From: CAZUAQ01 sp964618455
GTDB taxonomy: Bacteria > Planctomycetota > Phycisphaerae > UBA1845 > PWPN01
Reading direction: 5' to 3'
DNA: 64,000 bases
NCBI GenBank assembly: GCA_964618455.1
Contig: CAZUAQ010000018.1
Location: 43,593-107,592 of the forward strand
Under the pieces are notes generated by a model. The model had not been told where the DNA came from, did no database searches, and worked only from the letters and a program-made list of their open reading frames with translations. Positions 39,227-48,964 of this stretch are shown here, piece after piece. Both the position numbers and the translations under genes were made by a program. Numbering within the stretch: the stretch's first letter is position 1; every line of letters begins with the position of its first letter.

Positions 39227-40723
39227 TCACGCCAGCAGCTTGTTAACGACTTTACCGGCAACGTCCGTCAGCCGGAAGTCGCGGCCCTGGAAGCGGTACG
39301 TCAGCTTGAGGTGATCCAGCCCGAACAGGTGCAACACGGTGGCGTGGAAATCGTTGATGTGAATGGGATCCTCGACGACGTTCCAGCCAAGATCGTCGGT
39401 CTTGCCGACCACCTGACCGCCCTTGATGCCCCCGCCCGCCATCCAGATCGAATACGCGAACGGGTGGTGATCGCGGCCGGTCACGTCGCGGAATCCGGGA
39501 CGGTTCTCGCCGAGCGGTGTGCGCCCGAACTCCGCCCCCCAGATGACCAGCGTCTCGTCAAGCAGGCCGCGCTGCTTGAGATCCTTGATCAGCGCCGCCA
39601 CCGGCTGATCCGCCATCTCGCAATTGAATGCCAGCTCGGCGTCGAGCCGGCTGTGATGATCCCACGAGGCATGATAGATGTTGATAAAGCGTACACCGCG
39701 TTCGACCATGCGCCGGGCCAGCAGGCAGTTTCGCGCGAACGTCGCGTACACGCCCTTGCTTCCACCGCGACCAATGGACTGCGTGTCGCCCTCGTTGCGA
39801 TCGACGCCGTACATGTCCAGCGTCTTCGGATCCTCGTCCGACAGGTCGATCAGGTCCGGCGCCGCCGACTGCATGCGGTAGGCAAGTTCATACGCCGCGA
39901 TACGGCTGGCGATCTCCGGATCCCCTACCGCCTCATAGCGCTTCTGGTTCAGATCGCGCAGCGCGTCGAGGCTCTTGCGCTGCATCTCGGGGGTCATCCC
40001 CGCCGGGTTGCCGAGGTTCAGCACCGGGTCGCCATGATCGCGGAACAGCACGCCCGAATACGTCGAGGGCAGGAACCCGCTCGACCAGTTCGACGCCCCG
40101 CCGCTCGTGCCGCGTCCGGCGGTCAGCACGACATAGCCCGGCAGATTGTCCGACTCGCTGCCGAGACCGTAATTGACCCACGAACCCATGCTCGGCCGGC
40201 CGAAGGTCGGCACACCGGTGTTCATCATCAACTGACCGGGATGATGGTTGAACGCCTCGGTGTGCATCGAGCGAATCAGGCAGATGTCATCGGCGATGGA
40301 GCCGGTGTGGGGCAGCAGGTCGGACAGCTCCATCCCGCATTGGCCGTACTTCTTGAACTTCCGCCGGGTGCCCATGATCCGCGCCGAGTCCTTCTGGATG
40401 AACGCGAACCGCACCTTGTCCGTCATCGAGTCGGGCAGCTTCTGTCCGTCGAGTTCGTTGAGTTTCGGCTTCGGGTCGAAGAGATCGAGCTGGCTCGGCG
40501 CCCCCGCCATGAAGAGGAAGATACAGTTCTTCGCCTTCGGGGCGAAGTGCGGCGGCTTCGGCGCGAGCGGGTTGGCAAACGGTGAATTCGCCTGCGCGCC
40601 CAGCGCCTTGTCCTGCTTCAGCATCGACAGCAACGCCAGCGATCCCAGCCCGCTGGCGGTGGTGGCCAGAAAATCGCGACGCGTCTGTGTCATGTAATCC
40701 TGCAACGGGTCCATCGGCATCAC
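39227..40723 (-). CDS. DUF1501 Tat-exported protein
   Basis: A 498-residue protein of the DUF1501 family, related to the sulfatase/alkaline phosphatase fold. The twin-arginine signal TRRDFLATTASGLGSLALL begins near residue 14. The core has KNCIFLFMAGAPSQLDLFDPKP, TEAFNHHPGQLMMNTG and VIWGAEFGRTP. Its biochemical role is not established; in planctomycetes it is nearly always encoded with DUF1549/DUF1553 cytochrome proteins. Its start overlaps the stop of the upstream cytochrome gene by 4 nt (GTGA), so the two are translationally coupled and probably form one periplasmic system. ATG 40720 or 40714 are alternative starts. Confidence 0.9.
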   Translation of the reverse strand: MMPMDPLQDYMTQTRRDFLATTASGLGSLALLSMLKQDKALGAQANSPFANPLAPKPPHFAPKAKNCIFLFMAGAPSQLDLFDPKPKLNELDGQKLPDSMTDKVRFAFIQKDSARIMGTRRKFKKYGQCGMELSDLLPHTGSIADDICLIRSMHTEAFNHHPGQLMMNTGVPTFGRPSMGSWVNYGLGSESDNLPGYVVLTAGRGTSGGASNWSSGFLPSTYSGVLFRDHGDPVLNLGNPAGMTPEMQRKSLDALRDLNQKRYEAVGDPEIASRIAAYELAYRMQSAAPDLIDLSDEDPKTLDMYGVDRNEGDTQSIGRGGSKGVYATFARNCLLARRMVERGVRFINIYHASWDHHSRLDAELAFNCEMADQPVAALIKDLKQRGLLDETLVIWGAEFGRTPLGENRPGFRDVTGRDHHPFAYSIWMAGGGIKGGQVVGKTDDLGWNVVEDPIHINDFHATVLHLFGLDHLKLTYRFQGRDFRLTDVAGKVVNKLLA

Positions 40724-43700
40724 CCTCGTGTCATAAACTCATCCAGATTCAAAAGCACGCGCCCCACCGCCACCCAGGCGGCCGTCTCGACCATGCGATC
40801 CTTCGCCACCGGCAGATCGCCGAGTAACGCGCGCGCGGCTTCCTGCTCCTGGCGGTACGCGTCGCGCATCTCGCGGTAGAGGTGCACCAGCCGCTCCACC
40901 TCCGCCTCTGTCGGCGGGCGCGAGGTGCACCGCACCCATGCCCGGCGGATGCGCGCCGCCACGTCACCCTCGATATTCTCACTCACGCGCTTGCCCAGAT
41001 GCTGCGCGCATTCCACGAAGACCGGATCGTTCAGCAGTGTCAGCGATTGAAGCGGTGTGTTCGAGCGGCGACGACGCGTACACGAGACGTTGGAATCCGG
41101 CGCGTCGAATGTCATCAGCATGGGGTACGGGCTGGTGCGCTGGAACCACGTGTAGAGCCCGCGGCGGTAGCGATCCGGGGCGGGGCTGACCTTCCACCGG
41201 GCGCTGCCCGCGTAGGTGAGTTCCGCAATACCCGCGGGCTGCGGCGGATGCACACTCGGACCTCCGATCTCGGAGTGCAGCAAGCCGCTCGCGTCGAGGC
41301 TGAGGTCGCGAATCACCTCCGCCGAGAGCCGGAATCGATTCTGCCGGGCGAGCCAGCGGTTCTTCGGATCGCGATCGACGAGTTCCTCGCGTGTGTGCGA
41401 TACCTGGCGATAGGTCGCGGAGGTCACGATGAGCTTGATCATCGCCTTGCGACTCCACCCCTGCCGGCGGTACTCCGTGGCCAGCCAGTCGAGCAGTTCC
41501 GGATGCGAAGGCAATTCACCGCGCGTACCGAAGTCCTCCGGCGTTTCCACGATTCCCGTCCCGAAGAGATGCATCCAGATCCGGTTGGCGGCCACACGCG
41601 CGCTGAGCGGATTCTCCTCCGCCACGATCCAGCGCGCGAGATCGAGCCGATCCGCTTTGCCGTTGCGCGGGGCCAACGGCGGAAGTACTGCCGGCACGCT
41701 CGGGGGCACCTCCGCCCCTTCGCGCAGGAAGTCGCCGCGGATGTGAACGTGCGTCGTGCGCGGCTGACTCGTCCGCACCATCGCCTGTGCCTTGATCGCT
41801 CGTGTGTCCGGCGAATTGGCGGCGTGCTCGTCGAGCGCCCGCTTCAGTTTCGCGTGGCCGGAATCGATCCCGCGGTAGTACGCCAGAAGTCGCTTGTGCT
41901 GGGCCTCGTCGCGTTGATCCGCCGCTGTGAGCAGGACCTCGGCCACGTCGTCCGGAATGCCCGTCGCGCGGATCGGTCGCGCTGCCGACGTCACCGCCAC
42001 GCGAAAGCGGCCCAGCGTGTGCTCGCCGCCATGGTTCTGATCCAGCGTCAGAACGATCAGCGTGCCACCCTCGAAGCCCACCTTGCCCTGGGTCTCGAAC
42101 ACGGCTTCGTTCCTCCGGCCCTTCGCCCCGCCGATCGCCCAGCCGGTCTTCGGCTTGCCGTCGATCGCGGACGCTGCGGGGAAATCCCCCTGCTCGACAC
42201 TGGCTGATGCGTTCGTCAGCGTGACGGGTTTCAGTTCCACCGGATTGGACGAGGGCGCGACCTGCATCTTCAGCTCCGAGAGCACGAAGTTGCCGTTCGG
42301 TGCTCGACCCGGTCCGTTGCTGCCCAGTGATTCGTGCGGAAGCACTTCAAGCCGCAATGCCGAAATTTTCGGCGAATCCGTATGAAACGCCACGACCGTG
42401 CGATCCGTATCCACCGCCTGGCCGGTCACCAGCAGCGAGCCGTCAGCCTGCGGGGTCACCGTCGCTCCCTCCGCGCTCGTGGCGAAGGAGGCCTCGAGCG
42501 GCGCCCAGTATGGATCCGGCAGCCGCAGGCCCTCTTCCCATGTCTCCATGGCGAGCGGCAACTCGTGTTCGTCGTAGGTCGCCAGCGTCGCCTTCAACTG
42601 GTCGTGCACCTTGTCGAAGGCTTCCTTCTCGCGTCGATACCGCGGCAACTGATCCGCCAGCGGCGCGGGGATATTTTTCTCATCCGCCTGGTTGAAGAAC
42701 GCAAAGAGGCTGTAGTATTCACGCTGCGTGATCGGGTCGTACTTGTGCGTATGGCATTGGGCACACGCCACCGTCAGCCCCAGCCACACGCTGCCGGTCG
42801 TGTTGACGCGATCCACCACCGCCTCGACACGGAACTGCTCGGGGTCCGTACCGCCTTCGCGATTGGTCAGCGTGTTGCGATGAAATCCGGTGGCGACGCG
42901 CTGCTCGATGGTCGGCTCGGGCAGCAGGTCCCCCGCCAACTGCTCGACCGTGAACTGATCGAAAGGCAGATCGCGATTGATCGCTTCGATCACCCAGTTG
43001 CGGTATCGCCACGCGTATGGGCGCGGTGAGTCCTTCTCGAAGCCGTCGCTGTCGGCGTATCGCGCGAGATCGAGCCAGTGCCGCGCCCAACGCTCCCCGA
43101 AATGCGGCGAGGCCAGCATGCGGTCGACCAGTTTCTCATACGCATCCGGCGACGTGTCGTTGACGAAGGCGTCGACTTCTTCCGGCGTCGGCAGCAGGCC
43201 AAGCAGGTCCAGACTCAACCGGCGAATCAGCGTGTGACGATCCGCCTCCGGCGAGGGCTCAACCCCTTCGGACTCCAGCCTGGCCAGCACAAACGTGTCG
43301 ATGGCATTGCGAGCCCAGGAGGCGTTCGTGACGGCCGGTAACTCCGGGCATTCCGGTGCGCTGAACGACCAGTGTTCATCCGGATCCGGTTCAGCCGCTT
43401 CCTCCGGTTCCTCTTCCACCGCGTCAACAGGTGCTGCGTCGTCCAAGGCCTTGTCCAGGATCGCCGGTGTGATTTCACGCGGGTACGGCGCACCGGCATC
43501 AATCCATTCGGCGATGGCGGCGATGGCCTCGTCCGAAAGCTTATCTGCCCGGCGCGGCATCACCGGGTCGCGCTCGTGCGTGATCAATTGATAGAGCAGG
43601 CTTTCTTTGGCGTTGCCCGGGACGATGGCGGGGCCTTCATCGCCGCCGATCAGCAGCGCCTCGCGCGTGGACAGATCGAAGCCGCCCTTGCGCCGATCAC

Positions 43701-43920
43701 CGTGACAGTCGTAACAGCTTTCCGCCAGGACCGGCGCGACCTTCTCATTGAACAGCGCGACCGCTTCGTTCGAGCCCGCCGCGTCGATCGACAAATCATC
43801 GGACGCGGAAGATTTCGGCGAAGCGCCCGCGTACACTACCGAGAGCGTCACGACCGCACCCAGGACTGAAATGCATGCAACCCCGCACTGTGGCAAACCA
43901 TGCCGCCGGTTCATCGACAT
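40720..43920 (-). CDS. Planctomycete cytochrome c / DUF1549 / DUF1553 protein
   Basis: A 1066-residue exported protein with the planctomycete-specific order: signal region (about 10-35); cytochrome c domain PSCyt1 with C69xxC72-H73 (SCYDCHGDRRKGGFDLST); DUF1549 (RRLSLDLLGLLPTPEEVDAF); a central beta-rich segment that may include a sugar-binding-like fold; and DUF1553 (NRIWMHLFGTGIVETPEDFG, NTPLQSLTLLNDPVF). It presumably passes electrons or handles a polymer in the periplasm, but no activity is proven for the family. ATG 43920 is chosen because GAGGAG lies 8 nt upstream. The next gene, DUF1501, overlaps it. Confidence 0.93.
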   Translation of the reverse strand: MSMNRRHGLPQCGVACISVLGAVVTLSVVYAGASPKSSASDDLSIDAAGSNEAVALFNEKVAPVLAESCYDCHGDRRKGGFDLSTREALLIGGDEGPAIVPGNAKESLLYQLITHERDPVMPRRADKLSDEAIAAIAEWIDAGAPYPREITPAILDKALDDAAPVDAVEEEPEEAAEPDPDEHWSFSAPECPELPAVTNASWARNAIDTFVLARLESEGVEPSPEADRHTLIRRLSLDLLGLLPTPEEVDAFVNDTSPDAYEKLVDRMLASPHFGERWARHWLDLARYADSDGFEKDSPRPYAWRYRNWVIEAINRDLPFDQFTVEQLAGDLLPEPTIEQRVATGFHRNTLTNREGGTDPEQFRVEAVVDRVNTTGSVWLGLTVACAQCHTHKYDPITQREYYSLFAFFNQADEKNIPAPLADQLPRYRREKEAFDKVHDQLKATLATYDEHELPLAMETWEEGLRLPDPYWAPLEASFATSAEGATVTPQADGSLLVTGQAVDTDRTVVAFHTDSPKISALRLEVLPHESLGSNGPGRAPNGNFVLSELKMQVAPSSNPVELKPVTLTNASASVEQGDFPAASAIDGKPKTGWAIGGAKGRRNEAVFETQGKVGFEGGTLIVLTLDQNHGGEHTLGRFRVAVTSAARPIRATGIPDDVAEVLLTAADQRDEAQHKRLLAYYRGIDSGHAKLKRALDEHAANSPDTRAIKAQAMVRTSQPRTTHVHIRGDFLREGAEVPPSVPAVLPPLAPRNGKADRLDLARWIVAEENPLSARVAANRIWMHLFGTGIVETPEDFGTRGELPSHPELLDWLATEYRRQGWSRKAMIKLIVTSATYRQVSHTREELVDRDPKNRWLARQNRFRLSAEVIRDLSLDASGLLHSEIGGPSVHPPQPAGIAELTYAGSARWKVSPAPDRYRRGLYTWFQRTSPYPMLMTFDAPDSNVSCTRRRRSNTPLQSLTLLNDPVFVECAQHLGKRVSENIEGDVAARIRRAWVRCTSRPPTEAEVERLVHLYREMRDAYRQEQEAARALLGDLPVAKDRMVETAAWVAVGRVLLNLDEFMTRG

Positions 43921-44220
43921 GTTCGATCTCCTCGATCGCATCATGACATCGCTTCTTTACAAGATGTGTCCGGGCATTCGTCGGATGTGGATGGACGAAA
44001 CGCCCTCCGGCTCGAACTCAGGCGTTAAATCCCTGCAGGATTCTAACTGTTCATTATGTTAACGGATTCACCAGGCGGATGACACCCTTACTGTAAGCTT
44101 TTAGTCGCCTCTGGGGTGCTCCCACCGCATCCCGGACCGATTGTCCTGCCCCCGGCGAACCACTACCATACGCCCCATCACATTTCTCTCGATATCGACG
44201 GCAACGCATCGGAGGACGAC
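43921..44220. other. Divergent promoter region
   Basis: 300 nt between the cytochrome operon and the symporter. It is AT-richer near 44020-44110 and holds a palindrome, AATCC-CTGCA-GGATT (44028-44042). A minus-strand CATAAT (44053-44058) could serve the cytochrome operon. No gene is seen. Confidence 0.4.
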
Positions 44221-46476
44221 GTGGGTTATCTGAATACGTTCGACTATGCCGTAATCGCCATTTACTTCACCATTCTGGTCGGTCTGGGCTTCTATCTCTC
44301 ACGCAAAGCCGCCGCCAGCCTCGAAGACTACTTCCTCGGGGGCAAGAAGCTCCCGTGGTGGGCGCTCGGCATCTCCGGCATGGCCTCGTTTCTCGACATC
44401 ACCGGCACGATGCTGATCACGTCCTTCCTCTTTCTCATCGGCCCGCGCGGGCTGTTCATCGAGTTTCGCGGCGGCGCGGTCCTGATTCTCGCTTTCATGC
44501 TCGTGTGGACCGGGAAATGGCACCGCCGCTCAAACTGCATGACCGCCGCCGAGTGGAACATCTACCGCTTCGGGGCGGGGCCGGGCGGCCAGTTTGCACG
44601 CGTCCTCGGTGCCCTCGCCCAGACGATCTTCACCATCGGCATGCTGGCGTACATGATCACCGGTGTCGGGCCGTTCCTCGCGACGTACATCAACCTCTCG
44701 CCCTTCTACTGCGCGGTCCTGCTGCTCACGATCGCCACGATCTATACGATGGTGTCCGGGTTCTACGGCGTCGTGTACACCGACATGTTCCAGTCGGTCA
44801 TTATCCTCGTCGCCGTGGTCGGCATCAGCATCGCCGCCTTTACATCCATCTCTTCGCACGAGGAGTCGGTCGGGACACTGGCGGAAAGCATCACCGGCGT
44901 GGAAAACTGGACAACCGGCGCGCCGAGCACGCACGTGGATATGCCCGCCGGTTATGAGGACTACAGCCCGCTGGCATTGCTTGCATTTTTCTACCTGTTC
45001 CGCAACGTGCTGGGGGGTGTGGCCAGCGGCGGCGATCCGAAATACTTCGGCGCGCGGAATGAACGGCAGTGCGGTCTGCTGACCTTCATGTGGACCTGCC
45101 TCATGACCTTTCGCTGGCCGATGATGATGGGTTTCGCCGTGCTCGGGCTCTTCATGGTCAAGGACCGCTTCTCCGATCCGCAGGTCCTCAAGGACGCGGA
45201 GACCGCCATCAAGACCTATCTCGTTCAGCAAGAACGACCGGGCTATGAACTGGACTTCGCGACGGAGTCGAAGGTGGAAGCCGTCCTGCGCAAAGTCGGC
45301 TGGCCGAAGCAGGTCTCGGACGTCGAGCCCGCGGTGGCCAAGGAACTGCAGAGCGTCCTCGGTCCCGATTGGCAGACCGAGTTCCAGCGGCTTATTGATC
45401 AGCATGCGTTTGTCGCCAGGATCGTGCCCAAGACGGCGTGGCGTGAAAAGGTCGGCGCGATTATTGCGAATCCCGAGGATCATGAGCCCATCGTGGCTCA
45501 ACTCAAGGCGCTGTTCGGTGAAGAGTGGGGCGCGGAGGCGAAGCTCGTCGGCTATGAAGGCGGCGTCGACCCCGAGCGCATTCTGCCCTCCGTGCTGCTG
45601 TTCAGCATCCCCGTCGGTTTCCGCGGATTGCTGATCATCGCGCTGATCGCCGCCTCCATGTCCACGTTCGACTCCACCGTCAACATGACCACCGGCTTCT
45701 TTACACGAGACATCTACCAACCGTATATCAACCCCAACGCCGGCAATCGCGAATTGATCATCGCCAGCTACGTCTTCGGCGTGGTTCTTGTTGTGCTCTC
45801 TTTGTTGTTGGCACGCACGGTCGAAAACATCACGGAGATCTGGGACTGGGTGATCATGGGGCTCACGTCCGCCCTGGCGGTGCCGGGAATACTGCGGCTC
45901 TACTGGTGGCGATTCAATGCCAGCGGCGTCGTCGTGGCCACTATCGTCGGTATGTCCGCCCCGCTCGCTCAGCGTGGGCTGGCCACCGCCGGTATCGAGT
46001 TCTTCGACTGGAACGCCATCACGCAGTTCTGTGTTCTTACTCCGCTCACGTTCGTCGCCGCCATCATCGGCGCCCTGCTGACCCCGCCGACCAACCCACG
46101 TATTCTTGAACACTTCTACCGCACCACGCGTCCCTTCGGATTCTGGGGACCGCTCAAGGCCAAGCTCGAGCCCGAACTCCGCGCGAACGTCACAAAAGAG
46201 CATCGCAATGACATGCTCGCCCTGCCCTTTGCCCTGGGCTGGCAGGTCACCATGTTCCTGCTGCCGATGCTCGTGATCGTCAACAACCTCGAGGGCGCCG
46301 CCGCCACCGGGGCCATCTTCCTGGTCTGCCTTGGCGGAATGTACATCTTCTGGTACCGCAACCTGCCCCCCGAGGATGACGGTCCCGACACCGATCCCTA
46401 CGCCGCCGTCCGGGAAGTCACGCCTCTCTTCCGGCTCCCGACCGCCACGCTTCCCGAGCCCGGTACGCCCGAATGA
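44221..46476 (+). CDS. Sodium:solute symporter family protein with large insertion
   Basis: A 751-residue membrane transporter of the SSS family. The opening TM segment DYAVIAIYFTILVGLGFYLSR is followed by EDYFLGGKKLPWWALGISGMASFLDITGTM, the typical SSS start, and SMSTFDSTVNMTTGFFTRDIY lies in the later core. A soluble, charged insertion of about 130-140 residues (about 315-450, 44 codons of it Lys/Glu/Asp/Gln-rich) interrupts the TM core, and the C-terminus has three more TMs. The solute is unknown. GTG 44221 is chosen because GGAGGAC lies 3-5 nt upstream. The stop overlaps the next gene by 4 nt. Confidence 0.87.
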   Translation: MGYLNTFDYAVIAIYFTILVGLGFYLSRKAAASLEDYFLGGKKLPWWALGISGMASFLDITGTMLITSFLFLIGPRGLFIEFRGGAVLILAFMLVWTGKWHRRSNCMTAAEWNIYRFGAGPGGQFARVLGALAQTIFTIGMLAYMITGVGPFLATYINLSPFYCAVLLLTIATIYTMVSGFYGVVYTDMFQSVIILVAVVGISIAAFTSISSHEESVGTLAESITGVENWTTGAPSTHVDMPAGYEDYSPLALLAFFYLFRNVLGGVASGGDPKYFGARNERQCGLLTFMWTCLMTFRWPMMMGFAVLGLFMVKDRFSDPQVLKDAETAIKTYLVQQERPGYELDFATESKVEAVLRKVGWPKQVSDVEPAVAKELQSVLGPDWQTEFQRLIDQHAFVARIVPKTAWREKVGAIIANPEDHEPIVAQLKALFGEEWGAEAKLVGYEGGVDPERILPSVLLFSIPVGFRGLLIIALIAASMSTFDSTVNMTTGFFTRDIYQPYINPNAGNRELIIASYVFGVVLVVLSLLLARTVENITEIWDWVIMGLTSALAVPGILRLYWWRFNASGVVVATIVGMSAPLAQRGLATAGIEFFDWNAITQFCVLTPLTFVAAIIGALLTPPTNPRILEHFYRTTRPFGFWGPLKAKLEPELRANVTKEHRNDMLALPFALGWQVTMFLLPMLVIVNNLEGAAATGAIFLVCLGGMYIFWYRNLPPEDDGPDTDPYAAVREVTPLFRLPTATLPEPGTPE

Positions 46477-46952
46477 CCTCGGACCGTCCCGCGTTGCTTG
46501 CCGTCGATCTCGGGCTGCGCTCCGGCTACGCCTACTTCACGCGAGCCGGCCGGCTCAGTGCCTATCGCTCGCAGAACCACGGCTCGGCGGCGCGGTTGAA
46601 GAAGGCCATCCCCCATCTGCTGGAGCCTGTACTGACGCATCTGGCCATCGAGGGCGGTGGACCGTTGGCGGATGCCTGGATGCGCGAAGCTGAAAAGCGA
46701 AATCTCACCGTGCACCGTTTCGGCGCGGAGAAATGGCGCGAAACACTGCTCTATCCACGAACGCAGCGCACCGGGGAGCAGGCCAAGCAGACCGCCGCGC
46801 TGCTCGCGCGGCAGGTCATTGCCTGGTCCGGGCTCAAGCGGCCGACCTCCCTGCGTCACGATGCCGCCGAAGCGATCCTCATCGGTTTGTATGTCGTGAA
46901 CGACCTGGGCTGGCTCGATCCGCTTCCCGATGAAATGCGACCGCCCGGATAG
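46473..46952 (+). CDS. Predicted RuvC-like (RNase H fold) nuclease
   Basis: A 159-residue protein. LLAVDLGLRSGYAYF (D12), HLAIEGGG (E60) and RHDAAEAILIG (D130, E133) are spaced like the acidic catalytic residues of RuvC-type Holliday-junction resolvases. The RuvC fold call rests on this pattern only. It could resolve branched DNA or act on RNA; no partner helicase is nearby. ATG overlaps the symporter stop (ATGA), so expression is coupled to a transporter, which is odd for a DNA-repair enzyme. Start and frame look sound. Confidence 0.62.
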   Translation: MTSDRPALLAVDLGLRSGYAYFTRAGRLSAYRSQNHGSAARLKKAIPHLLEPVLTHLAIEGGGPLADAWMREAEKRNLTVHRFGAEKWRETLLYPRTQRTGEQAKQTAALLARQVIAWSGLKRPTSLRHDAAEAILIGLYVVNDLGWLDPLPDEMRPPG

Positions 46953-47033
46953 CCCGGCCTTGTCGCAGCCATCTCCACGGCGTTATCCTGGAGGTGACCC
47001 ATCATCTTGAATGCTCATCCTGAGGGAATCATC

Positions 47034-48392
47034 ATGCTCAATTCACTCATCCGTTCGCTGTGTCTCGGCGCGATCCTTGCCTTCGCCGCACAGGTCTATG
47101 CCGCGCCACCCAACATCATTTACATCATGGCCGACGATCTGGGTTACGGGGATCTCGGCTGCTACGGGCAGAAGGACATCCAGACTCCCCACCTCGATCG
47201 CATGGCGGCCCAGGGCCTGCGCTTCACGCAGTGCTACGCCGGCAGCACCGTATGTGCGCCATCACGCTCCTGCCTGATGACCGGACAGCACACCGGCCAC
47301 ACGTGGGTCCGTGGCAACAAGCGCGTCCCTCTGCGACCGAAGGATGTCACGGTGGCGGAAGTGCTCCAGCAGGCCGGCTACACGACCGGCATCATCGGCA
47401 AGTGGGGCCTCGGCGAACCTGACACGACGGGTATCCCCAACCGCCAGGGCTTCGACGTGTGGTTCGGCTACCTGAACCAGCGGCATGCCCACAACTACTA
47501 TCCCGATTACCTCTGGCGAAATGAGCAGAAGGTTCCCCTGGAAGGGAATGTCGTTCACATGAACGTCGCTACCAAACGAACGCATTACTCGCACGACCTC
47601 TTCGCTGAAGAAGCCTTGACGTTTCTCGACACCCACAAGGACGAGCGCTTCTTTCTTTACCTGGCATTGACCATCCCCCACGCCAACAACGAAGCCGGCG
47701 TGTTCGGCATGGAAGTCCCCGACGACGCCCCGTATTCCCGCAAGCCGTGGCCCGAGGCGCAGCGCAACCACGCCGCCATGATCACGCGCATGGATCGCGA
47801 CATCGGCCGTTTGCTGGAACGCCTGCGCACTCTCGGCATCGATCGCGACACGATCGTCTTCTTCACCAGTGACAACGGACCGCATGCCGAGGGCGGCGGA
47901 CACCCGAAGTTCTTCAACAGTTCCGGTCCCCTGCGCGGTTACAAGCGCGATCTTTACGAAGGCGGGATCCGCGTGCCGATGATCGTCCGCTGGCCCGGAA
48001 CGATCGAGGCCGGCCGAGTCAGCGATCAACCCTGGGCGTTCTGGGACTTTCTCCCGACCGCCAGTGAACTCGCCGGGGCGGAAACTCCGCACGATATCGA
48101 CGGCATTTCCATCCTGCCCACGCTGCTCGACAAAGGAACACAGAAGCAGCACGATTATTTCTACTGGGAATTTCACGAAGGCGGTTGCCGACAGGCGGTG
48201 CGGCTTGACGACTACAAGGCCGTGCGACACAACCCCGATCGCGCCATCGAACTGTACGACTTGTCCAGAGACCTGGGCGAGACCACCGACATCGCCGCAA
48301 AGCATCCGGAGATCATCGAACGCGCTGCGCGCATCATGACCGACGCCCACACTCCTTCGGAGCACTGGCCGGTCAAAGCGCTCGACGGTTGA
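47034..48392 (+). CDS. Secreted sulfatase
   Basis: A 452-residue exported arylsulfatase-family enzyme. The signal peptide (about 1-23, ending QVYA) is followed by the metal site MADDLGYGDLGCYG (D34, D35). The nucleophile motif C74-A-P-S-R is the C-type sulfatase site that must be oxidised to formylglycine by a sulfatase-maturating enzyme. VFFTSDNGPHAEGG supplies further ligands. It probably desulfates an algal or matrix polysaccharide. ATG 47034 has GAGGG upstream. It converges on the PilZ gene with only 15 nt between. No maturase is visible in the window. Confidence 0.93.
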   Translation: MLNSLIRSLCLGAILAFAAQVYAAPPNIIYIMADDLGYGDLGCYGQKDIQTPHLDRMAAQGLRFTQCYAGSTVCAPSRSCLMTGQHTGHTWVRGNKRVPLRPKDVTVAEVLQQAGYTTGIIGKWGLGEPDTTGIPNRQGFDVWFGYLNQRHAHNYYPDYLWRNEQKVPLEGNVVHMNVATKRTHYSHDLFAEEALTFLDTHKDERFFLYLALTIPHANNEAGVFGMEVPDDAPYSRKPWPEAQRNHAAMITRMDRDIGRLLERLRTLGIDRDTIVFFTSDNGPHAEGGGHPKFFNSSGPLRGYKRDLYEGGIRVPMIVRWPGTIEAGRVSDQPWAFWDFLPTASELAGAETPHDIDGISILPTLLDKGTQKQHDYFYWEFHEGGCRQAVRLDDYKAVRHNPDRAIELYDLSRDLGETTDIAAKHPEIIERAARIMTDAHTPSEHWPVKALDG

Positions 48393-48407
48393 GAGCGAAC
48401 ACAGGCG

Positions 48408-48794
48408 TCACGGACGGACGAACTCGCATCCGACGATGTGCCCGTGGTGCGTGGGCGTGCAGTGGCGCACGACCGCCGGCACGAATGCTCCGTCCCGCTC
48501 GTGCCAGAAAAGCTTGATACCGACGCGCTCGTCCACCAGAACCTCGCGACAGCACAGAAAGGCGATCCCCATCTCGCTCGCGTTGTGCAGGGCCACCGCG
48601 AACTCCTCCATCGCTTCGTCGTGACCGAGGCGGACCGTCATCGGCCAGCTCCGGTGATACCGCCGCCGCGTCCGCCGGCGGGGATGGCTGTGCACCTCGC
48701 AGCGTTGCTGGGCCATCTCCAGAAACCGGGCTATCTCCCGCGTTATATCGAGTGTCTCGACCCGGCTTTCGGCTTTGAGCACGCAGACGGTCAT
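48408..48794 (-). CDS. PilZ-domain protein
   Basis: A 128-residue protein. An N-terminal helical segment (about 1-35) is followed by a PilZ domain: an Arg-rich loop RRRTRRRYHRSWPMTV (39-54), then NASEMGIAF (71-79, the [D/N]xSxxG motif), and strands VGIKLFWHE and AVVRHCTPTHHGHIVGCEF. Both c-di-GMP contact motifs are present, so it should bind the messenger and act as an effector or adaptor. ATG 48794 follows an excellent ribosome site (GGGAGGTGACC). The nearest c-di-GMP enzyme seen is the HD-GYP protein at 18410. Confidence 0.8.
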   Translation of the reverse strand: MTVCVLKAESRVETLDITREIARFLEMAQQRCEVHSHPRRRTRRRYHRSWPMTVRLGHDEAMEEFAVALHNASEMGIAFLCCREVLVDERVGIKLFWHERDGAFVPAVVRHCTPTHHGHIVGCEFVRP

Positions 48795-48964
48795 GGTCAC
48801 CTCCCTGAGACGAAAAACGTACGATTCAATCCGTCTCTCGGGCAAATCGAGGGCAACGCCGATAAAATGGGAGGCAGACGACGATGTGCAATAATCATCC
48901 ACCGGCTGCGTCTATCCTGATAAGGCCGGAGTGACATCCACATCGTGATCTTTCCGGAGGTGAG

